Below, in pieces: positions 6,192-11,195 of a stretch of 11,195 nucleotides of DNA. The stretch's first letter is position 1, and every line of letters starts with the position of its first letter. The notes beneath the pieces are model-generated. The model was not told the DNA's origin. It saw only the letters and a list, made by a program, of their open reading frames with translations, and made no database searches. The DNA comes from JBMDXB01 sp048594975. Its GTDB lineage: Bacteria; Acidobacteriota; Vicinamibacteria; Vicinamibacterales; 2-12-FULL-66-21. The stretch lies in assembly GCA_048594975.1 (NCBI GenBank), contig JBMDXQ010000028.1, positions 1 to 11,195 of the forward strand. Reading direction: 5' to 3'. A program made the position numbers and the translations under genes.

Positions 6192-6521
6192 ATGAGCAAG
6201 CCAACAGATCTCGTGCAGGGCACACTTGACCTACTGCTGCTACGTGTCCTGTCCCTGGAGCCCATGCACGGCTGGGCGATCGCGCAGCGGATTCGGCAGA
6301 TGTCGAACGAGCAGTTGCGCGTGGGCCAGAGCGCGTTCTCCCCCGCGCTTCTCAAGCTCGAGCAGCAGGGGTGGATCGAGGCCGAATGGGCCCTCAGCGA
6401 GAACAATCGTCGCGCGAAATACTACAAGCTGACCTCGGCTGGTCGCAAGGCATTGAAGGCCGAAACCGCGGAGTGGGAACGGCTGCCGTCCGCAATTTCG
6501 TTGATCGTCAAACCTGCTTGA
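6192..6521 (+). CDS. PadR family transcriptional regulator 2
   Basis: A 109-residue winged-helix PadR protein. The ATG at 6192 is chosen over the longer open frame from 6051 because MSKPTDLVQGTLDLLLL aligns exactly with the start of PadR 1 and GAGAGGA sits about five bases upstream. Conserved blocks are EPMHGWAIAQRIRQM, LLKLEQQGWIEAEW and RRAKYYKLTSAGRKAL. The usual GSLYPAL segment is replaced by SAFSPAL, an unusual change in the region that carries the recognition helix. The TGA shares its final A with the AGGAGG of the following permease, 13 bp before that gene's ATG, so the two form an operon. Probable autorepressor with specificity diverged from PadR 1. Confidence 0.92.
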   Translation: MSKPTDLVQGTLDLLLLRVLSLEPMHGWAIAQRIRQMSNEQLRVGQSAFSPALLKLEQQGWIEAEWALSENNRRAKYYKLTSAGRKALKAETAEWERLPSAISLIVKPA

Positions 6522-6534
6522 GGAGGCGACGGTC

Positions 6535-8310
6535 ATGCGCTGGAACAGAAAGCTTCGACTGCGCCTGCGTTCGCTGTTTCGCGGCCGCAGCGTTGAACGG
6601 GAACTCACCGAGGAACTCCGATATCACCTCGAGCGTCTGATTGACGACCAAATTGCTGCAGGGGCATCTCCAGACGACGCGCGCTACGCGGCCCTTCGCG
6701 AAATGGGCGCAATGGAGCAGCGGAAAGAGGAGTGCCGCGACGCACGCGGCCTGCGGCTCATTGACGCGGTACGCAGCGACCTGCGTTATTCGGTGCGGCA
6801 GCTGCGCAAGTACCCGGTGTTTACCGCCGCGGCTGTGCTCACTATCGCGGTGGGCATCGGTCCGAACGCGACGATGGCGACAGTCATCAGCAGTGTGTTC
6901 AGACCCTTGCCGGTCGCTGATGCTGACCGATTAACCGTTCTGGCAACCACGCTGTCAGCCAATCCCAGAATCTGGCAGCGCCTGGCGTATCCGGATCTTC
7001 AGGACTACAGGGCAGCGGACGGGCCGTTCTCGGACATGGCGGCCTGGGAGTTACGCCCTGTGGGCTTAACGGTGGACGCACAGACCGACCGGCTGATCGC
7101 GACGGTTGTTTCAGGGAACTACTTCTCCACCCTTCGACTCGATCCAGCTGCGGGACGGCTGATTCTTCCTTCCGACGGCGAGCTGGGTGGCACGCAACCC
7201 ATCGCTGTCCTGAGCCACTCGTACTGGACGCGCCGCTTCGGCGCGAGCACATCCATCGTCGGCAGGGAGGTGCGGATCGATGGCCGCCCGTTCACGGTGG
7301 TCGGTGTCGCTCCAGAAAACTTCCACGGTACCTTTACGCTCCTGTCGTGTGAGCTGTTTCTGCCGCTCGAGCTGTTTCAGTCTCAGGCGCGTCTCTCCAA
7401 CCGCGATGTGCTGGCGGTCCGAGTCATCGCTCGGCTGAAGCCTGGAGTCGCGCTCGACCAGGCGCGCGCCTCGGTCGATACGGTCGCAAGACGGCTGGAA
7501 GGAGATCATCCAGGCACGAATGCCGGCCGGCGCGTTCGCGTGTATTCGGAGCGACTGGCACGGCCCGAGCCTCAGAACGCGTCCCAAGCGCCGGTTGTCG
7601 CCGCCCTGTTCCTGATGCTTGTCAGCGCGGTCCTCCTGATTGCCTGCGCCAACGTGCTGGGTCTGTTCCTCGCCAAGGGGCTCGGTCGGAGTCGGGAGAT
7701 GGCAATCCGTCGGGCGCTCGGCGCCAGTCGATGCGACCTCGTTCGACTGTGCGTCGTGGAGGCGCTTGTCATCGCGCTCCTCGGAGCATCTGGAGGTGCC
7801 ATCGCCGGGGTCGCCCTGGCGCGTACCCTCGCCTCAGTGGCAGCCACCCCTGGCTTTCCTTTGTTCCTCAATTTCCAACTCGACTGGACCACCGTGGGCT
7901 ATCTCGGGATGCTGATGGTCGTTTCCACACTGTTGATTGGACTCCTCCCGGCACTGAGGGCGTCGCGAGTCGACCCCCGCAGTGATCTTTCGGAGGGCAG
8001 GGCCTCCACCGAGGGCCGGCGGCGACAACTGATCCGCAAGGGCTTGGCAGCCGCGCAGATTGCGGGCTCCGTCGTGCTGCTCGTTGTCTGTGGGTTGTTC
8101 ATACGAAGCGTCCAGAGCCTGCAATCGGCCGATCTCGGCTTCGAGGCGGCTCGTGTTCTGCTCGCGTCGACGGATCCGGGCGCCGCAGGATACGACGCCG
8201 ATAGAGCGCGGGCCTTCTACAAATCGCTGGACACGTCAGTCCAAGCGCTCCCGGAGGTGGAATCCGCCGCAGCTTCAGTGTTCGTCCCGTTCGTGTCGCC
8301 GCTCATGTAA
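6535..8310 (+). pseudogene. ADOP-type permease 2, truncated by the IS21 element
   Basis: A 591-codon frame with the ADOP layout: N-terminal prefix domain (about 20-75, ELTEELRYHLERL, RKEECRD), first membrane helix (about 96-120), MacB-like periplasmic domain (about 125-345), and the first FtsX module with helices near 352-380, 405-430 and 452-474 and the loop REMAIRRALGAS. A fourth helix lies at about 503-524, followed by the start of the second periplasmic domain. Homology runs to VFVPFVSPL and ends at the IS edge: TG at 8306-8307 begins the element, whose first bases supply the TAA at 8308-8310. Compared with permease 1, about 250-300 residues are missing, including the whole C-terminal FtsX module. 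The start has a strong AGGAGG at 6521-6526. Transport function is very probably lost. Confidence 0.85.
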
Positions 8311-8354
8311 AACCGCGTAAATCTGGACCGACGTCGATGAGGGCGGCAGCGTGA

Positions 8355-9140
8355 TCAGCGCTTCGGCTTCTGCTCCTGTTTCCGTTTCTGTGCCTGCTCA
8401 GCCTCCCGCTTGCGATAGGACTCCCCGTCAATCGAGATGATCTCGGCGTGATGCGTGAGCCGGTCGATGAGGGCAACGGCGCACGCGGCATTCGGAAAGA
8501 CCGTGTCCCATTGTCTAAACGGCAAGTTCGTGGTGATCACGATCGACTTCTGCTCGTAGCGCCGGCTGACGACCTGGAAGAGGAGGTCCGCCGCGTGCGC
8601 GTCGTAGGCCAGGTAGCCCACCTCGTCGATCGCCAGCAGCGTTGGTCGCAGATAGCTCCGGAGCCGGTGCTGCAGGGCGCGAGCCGTGTCTTGCCGCGTG
8701 AGGTCGAGGATCAGATCGGCCGCCGTGAGAAAGCGCGCCGAGTGGCCGGCCAGAATCGCCTCGTGGACGAGGTTCTTGGCGATCATCGTCTTGCCGAGGC
8801 CGTGCGGCGCGACGACGATCACATTCTCCCGCTGGGTGAGAAAGTCCAGCGTGAGCACGCGCTCGACGGTGGGCCGATGGATCGCCTTCGGCCACGCCCA
8901 TTCCCAATCGGCGATCGGCTTGAAGCGGCCAAGACGTGCGTCCCTGAGACGCCGCTCGACCCGCTGCCGCAGGCGCGCCTCGAGCTCGGCCTGCACCAGG
9001 CGTTCGAGCTGCACGACCGGACTCCAGCGTTTCTGGGTCGCGCGCGCGATGAAGTCATTGAGCTCGCCGGCGGTGTGGAGGAGCCCGAGCTGCCGCAGCT
9101 GATCACTCAGCGTCGTCGGGATCGGATCGAGTGAGGTCAT
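8355..9140 (-). CDS. istB: IS21 family helper ATPase IstB
   Basis: A 261-residue AAA+ ATPase that assembles on target DNA and stimulates the IstA transposase. Walker A is APHGLGKT (residues 111-118), Walker B TLLAIDE (167-173), and a sensor-1-like segment VITTNLPF lies at 201-208. The N-terminal part (1-100) is the usual IstB domain, and the C-terminus is a lysine/glutamine-rich tail (EAEQAQKRKQEQKPKR). The length is normal and the frame intact. The ATG lies within the end of istA (38-bp overlap), with GGAG about eight bases upstream, so translation is probably coupled. The stop at 8355-8357 is about 50 bp from the element's edge. Confidence 0.95.
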   Translation of the reverse strand: MTSLDPIPTTLSDQLRQLGLLHTAGELNDFIARATQKRWSPVVQLERLVQAELEARLRQRVERRLRDARLGRFKPIADWEWAWPKAIHRPTVERVLTLDFLTQRENVIVVAPHGLGKTMIAKNLVHEAILAGHSARFLTAADLILDLTRQDTARALQHRLRSYLRPTLLAIDEVGYLAYDAHAADLLFQVVSRRYEQKSIVITTNLPFRQWDTVFPNAACAVALIDRLTHHAEIISIDGESYRKREAEQAQKRKQEQKPKR

Positions 9141-10602
9141 CGTAGGTCTCCAAGCGGTGCGGCGTGACGTCGAGATCGCGGACGCCGGGGCGATCCGGCA
9201 GCGCCATCGGAATCGGCGGCTTCAGGCCGCGCTGCCGCCGGCGCGTTTCGAGGATGTGCGCGATGGCGCCGGCCCCCAGCGCATCGCGCTCGAGCGCGCG
9301 GTCGATCGCCGCGGCGAGTTCCTGCGGCCCGTAATCATCGAGCAGGGTGAGCAATCGAGCGACGTGGGAGCGCAGCGACTCACCCCGAGTGGCCAAGCGC
9401 TCGAGCAGCGTGGCCGCGGCGGGCACCGCCAGCCGGAGCCGGTCGCGCGCACTCGACGGGTTCTCCTGGCGTGTGGCGGCGACGAGGCCGGCGACATGCG
9501 CTTCCTGCTCGACGACGTCGCCGGTGTCATAGCTGCGCGCGTGACGGGCGACCTCCTCGGTACCGGCGAGGACGCGCACGGTCGTCGGGCTGGCGAGCAG
9601 CGTCAGCGGCCGATGCGCATGCGTGTGCGGGATCGAATAGCTATTGCGGTCGAAGTGCACGTACGGCTGCTTGCGGGCGCTCACGGTCCGCATCACGTCG
9701 GTGTGGAAGGGATGCTCCGGCAGCGGCAGCAGGCGCGGCTGCTCCTCGGCGAGGACGTCGGCGACGGTGCGATCGCGGTGGTCGGGATGCGGCCGGTGAT
9801 GGGCGACCTCATCGCGCCAGCGCCGAAACTGCGCATTTAGATCGTCGATGTCGACAAACGTGCGCGCGGCAAAGAAGGCGTGCCGGAGGTACTGGATCTG
9901 GCGCTCGACCTTCCCCTTTTCATTGGCGCGCGCCGGCGTGCACGGCCGCGGCGCGAAGTGATAGTGGCCGGCGAGCTCGAGGAGCCGCGGGTGAAAGCGA
10001 ATCGCGGTGCCGGCGCGTTCGAGCACGGCACTGCGCAGATTGTCGTAGACCAGGGTCCGCGGGACACCCGGCCAGGTCGCAAAGGCCTCGAGGTGCCCGC
10101 GGAGAAAACTCTCCAGCGTCTGATCGACCGTGAAGAGCGCCCAGATGGCGCGCGAGTACGCGAGCACCATTACGAAGCCAGACAGCGGACGCACGCCGCG
10201 ACCAATCCGAATGGAGCCGAAGGAGCCCCAGTCGACTTGTGCCTCTTCGCCCGCCAGTGTCGTGAGGCGGCGATACACGGTCGCGGTCGCCGCCGGGCGG
10301 ATCAGGCGCACGGCGCGCCGCAGCTGGACGACCGAGCCGGTATAGCCGCGGCCCTTCACCATCTCAAACAGGCGCGTGGCCCGGAGCCGCGGATACTGCC
10401 CGAGCGTGTCACGGATGAAGGGCAAGTACGGATCGAGCTGCGTCGCGCGACACGTGCCGCGCCGCACGCCCTGCGTGTCGTTCACGATGGCCGCGCGGAC
10501 CGTCTCATGGTGGACGCCGAGCGCCGCGGCGATGGTGCCGACCTTCCAGTGCTCGCCGTAATAGAGTCGACGAATCTCGGCGTGCTGCTCGGGGGTGATC
10601 AT
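9103..10602 (-). CDS. istA: IS21 family transposase IstA
   Basis: A 499-residue DDE transposase. An N-terminal HTH (about 1-45: MITPEQHAEIRRLYY, then GTIAAALGVHHETVRAAI) is followed by a second helical DNA-binding region. The retroviral-integrase-like core has D124 in QVDWGSF, D187 in LVYDNLRS and the acidic residue of NEKGKVER (E228 or E233). A C-terminal beta domain (about 290-360) and helical tail follow. ATG at 10602 is preferred to an in-frame GTG at 10674 because the family starts just before the HTH and GGAGAGGA lies about six bases upstream; the 24 extra residues look non-homologous. The frame is intact, so with istB the element may still be mobile. Confidence 0.94.
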   Translation of the reverse strand: MITPEQHAEIRRLYYGEHWKVGTIAAALGVHHETVRAAIVNDTQGVRRGTCRATQLDPYLPFIRDTLGQYPRLRATRLFEMVKGRGYTGSVVQLRRAVRLIRPAATATVYRRLTTLAGEEAQVDWGSFGSIRIGRGVRPLSGFVMVLAYSRAIWALFTVDQTLESFLRGHLEAFATWPGVPRTLVYDNLRSAVLERAGTAIRFHPRLLELAGHYHFAPRPCTPARANEKGKVERQIQYLRHAFFAARTFVDIDDLNAQFRRWRDEVAHHRPHPDHRDRTVADVLAEEQPRLLPLPEHPFHTDVMRTVSARKQPYVHFDRNSYSIPHTHAHRPLTLLASPTTVRVLAGTEEVARHARSYDTGDVVEQEAHVAGLVAATRQENPSSARDRLRLAVPAAATLLERLATRGESLRSHVARLLTLLDDYGPQELAAAIDRALERDALGAGAIAHILETRRRQRGLKPPIPMALPDRPGVRDLDVTPHRLETYDDLTRSDPDDAE

Positions 10603-10996
10603 GGCGCGTCCTCTCCGGGGACACGCGACGGATCCGCCAGGGCGGTGGAAGGAGCCAGGCGCTTTCCCGGCCACAGACCATGCATCGCGACGCGCCCGCC
10701 AGAGGCGCGGTCGGCACCCGATCCGTCGTCGTGTCCGCTGGCAGTGTGGCGACGGCGACGGCGCGCTGGGAAGCCTGATCCCTCACGCGGGCGCGATACG
10801 CACGCTGGTGATCGCGATGATCGAGGCGTCCTTCAGGACTGCGGCGGTGGCGTTGGCGCGCGGCGCAGACCGACGCGCGCCGTGCCGCCACGCGACACGC
10901 CAGCGAGCAATACGCCTGGCCGCGATCACACGCGATACAGATCGCGAAGAAGCGATTGCAGCGTCGGCAGGTTTTCTGACGAAGCGGCGCGTCCAC
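10505..10996 (-). CDS. Cysteine-rich zinc-finger-like accessory ORF of the IS21 element
   Basis: A 163-codon frame starting GTG at 10996. Residues 10-34 hold six regularly spaced cysteines, CxxC (10, 13), CxxC (20, 23) and C-x3-C (30, 34), a likely zinc-binding knuckle with RGQAYCSLACR resembling a MYND- or FYVE-like half. A basic stretch with RRSPEGRLDHRDHQRAYR (51-68) follows, then another CxxC in SRCMVCGRES (102-112). From memory, small proteins with a C..C knuckle and an SPEGR-(L/E)-HR-(D/E) block recur upstream of istA in related elements. The last 32 or so codons overlap istA in another frame; the functional C-terminus may lie near residue 125-130. No strong Shine-Dalgarno is evident. 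Possible role: DNA-binding accessory or regulator of transposition; unproven. Confidence 0.65.
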   Translation of the reverse strand: MDAPLRQKTCRRCNRFFAICIACDRGQAYCSLACRVAARRASVCAARQRHRRSPEGRLDHRDHQRAYRARVRDQASQRAVAVATLPADTTTDRVPTAPLAGASRCMVCGRESAWLLPPPWRIRRVSPERTRHDHPRAARRDSSTLLRRALEGRHHRRGARRPP

Positions 10997-11058
10997 GACG
11001 TCGAAGCCGCGGCGCGCTTCGACTGGACATCACCACTAAACCGTGGCACAACTGCACA

Positions 11059-11195
11059 TGACTGACTCGGTCCGTCGAAGCATCGAGGCGGTCACCGAGG
11101 GCCTGGAGGGTCAAGCTCCAGGCCTTCACCTCAATCCGCCGCAAGGCCGTCAGCCTACAGCAATCCATGCCTTCGAGGGGGCGCTCGGCGGCAGC
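11059..11195. other. Unresolved right edge of the window
   Basis: No gene can be assigned in these 137 bases. Two frames stay open: plus from ATG 11059 to the end, and minus through the whole stretch (IEVKAWSLTLQALGDRLD). The minus frame has the more GC-biased third positions. Neither resembles the missing C-terminal third of the second permease. The stretch may be the outer part of the IS21 element, unrelated flanking DNA, or the N-terminal part of another gene. Confidence 0.4.
11097..11127. repeat. Strong inverted repeat (hairpin) near the IS end
   Basis: GGCCTGGAG (11100-11108) and CTCCAGGCC (11116-11124) are perfect complements around a seven-base loop, GGTCAAG. The stem extends through a G-T pair and two more pairs to 11097-11127. 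There is no T tract on either strand, so a classic intrinsic terminator is unlikely. It may shield the element from outside transcription, be part of an end-binding site, or belong to flanking DNA. Confidence 0.5.

Larger units (their letters stand above)
8306..11058 (-). mobile_element. IS21-family insertion sequence with an extra cysteine-rich ORF
   Basis: istA and istB overlap on the minus strand, which defines an IS21-family element. The istB-side end is placed at 8306, where the permease homology stops and the sequence begins TGTAAAACCGCG, matching the TG...CA ends of the family; GGTCCAGATTTA just inside (minus strand) resembles repeats often seen at IS21 ends. The istA-side end is uncertain. 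A plausible ...CTGCACA stops at 11058, giving about 2.75 kb, which suits an element with one additional ORF. The two ends do not show a good inverted repeat, and no target duplication of the CTCA before 8306 is evident. Treat the right coordinate as provisional. Confidence 0.7.

Noticed and set aside
8306..8345. Terminal inverted repeat pair between 8306 and the region near 11058 or 11153
   Set aside because: Aligning TGTAAAACCGCG with the candidate right ends gives little beyond the TGT, and no target-site duplication is visible, so no repeat pair is called.
8448..9134. Plus-strand open frame of 228 codons opposite istB
   Set aside because: Antisense shadow of istB; the Walker motifs and family features are all on the minus strand.
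9157..9840. Plus-strand open frame of 227 codons opposite the istA C-terminus
   Set aside because: Shadow frame over a conserved transposase region; no recognisable domain or ribosome-binding site.
9880..11061. Long plus-strand open frame of 393 codons opposite istA and the cysteine-rich ORF
   Set aside because: It is antisense to a clearly homologous transposase; the translation is Arg/Gly/Ala-rich with no family motif, typical of shadow frames in GC-rich DNA.
10926..11168. Minus-strand open frame of 80 codons at the right edge
   Set aside because: No family recognised; its second half is out of frame with the cysteine-rich ORF that better explains that DNA. Left as unresolved rather than called a gene.
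1..11195. CRISPR array, tRNA or rRNA genes, replication origin
   Set aside because: No regularly spaced repeats, cloverleaf-like segments or rRNA-like sequence were noticed on either strand by reading.

Overview
The window looks like chromosome of a high-GC member of the Acidobacteriota, probably the Vicinamibacteria side. The main reason is two padR-permease modules whose permeases are of the ADOP type (acidobacterial duplicated orphan permease, a MacB/FtsX-like family expanded in that phylum). This is a taxonomic inference from gene content; no rRNA or other marker is present.

Layout, left to right. (1) 64-662, minus: a two-gene cassette, DUF433 antitoxin-like gene then a DUF5615 PIN-like gene, with a GTGA start/stop overlap. 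(2) 752-3792, plus: padR1 and a complete 893-residue ADOP permease. A perfect 21-bp palindrome abuts the padR1 start codon and is the likely autoregulatory operator. (3) 3793-5124: a gene graveyard with no intact gene. It holds a decayed large serine recombinase (minus; nonsense codon, internal deletion and a frameshift), a headless HExxH metallopeptidase (plus) and a DUF5996-like scrap (minus). (4) 5125-5841, minus: an intact gene for a secreted protein of unknown function. (5) 5842-6191: a divergent intergenic region with an array of mutually exclusive stems, a candidate promoter and a second, variant copy of the padR1 palindrome. (6) 6192-8310, plus: padR2 and a second ADOP permease, cut off after about 590 residues. 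(7) From 8306 to about 11,058 or beyond, minus: an IS21-family element with istA, istB and an extra cysteine-rich ORF upstream of istA. Its left edge supplies the stop codon that ends the second permease. The right edge could not be fixed, and the missing permease C-terminus was not seen to its right.

The two padR-ADOP modules are diverged copies of one plan: PadR autorepressor, then a permease carrying an N-terminal prefix domain, with no ATPase subunit beside either. Their upstream palindromes share a GTAAC core but differ at paired positions, and the PadR proteins differ in the normally conserved GSLYPAL segment, which suggests two regulators that have diverged in specificity. Recombinase remnants, mixed-strand gene fragments and the IS21 element mark 3.8-5.1 kb and 8.3-11.2 kb as recombination-prone.
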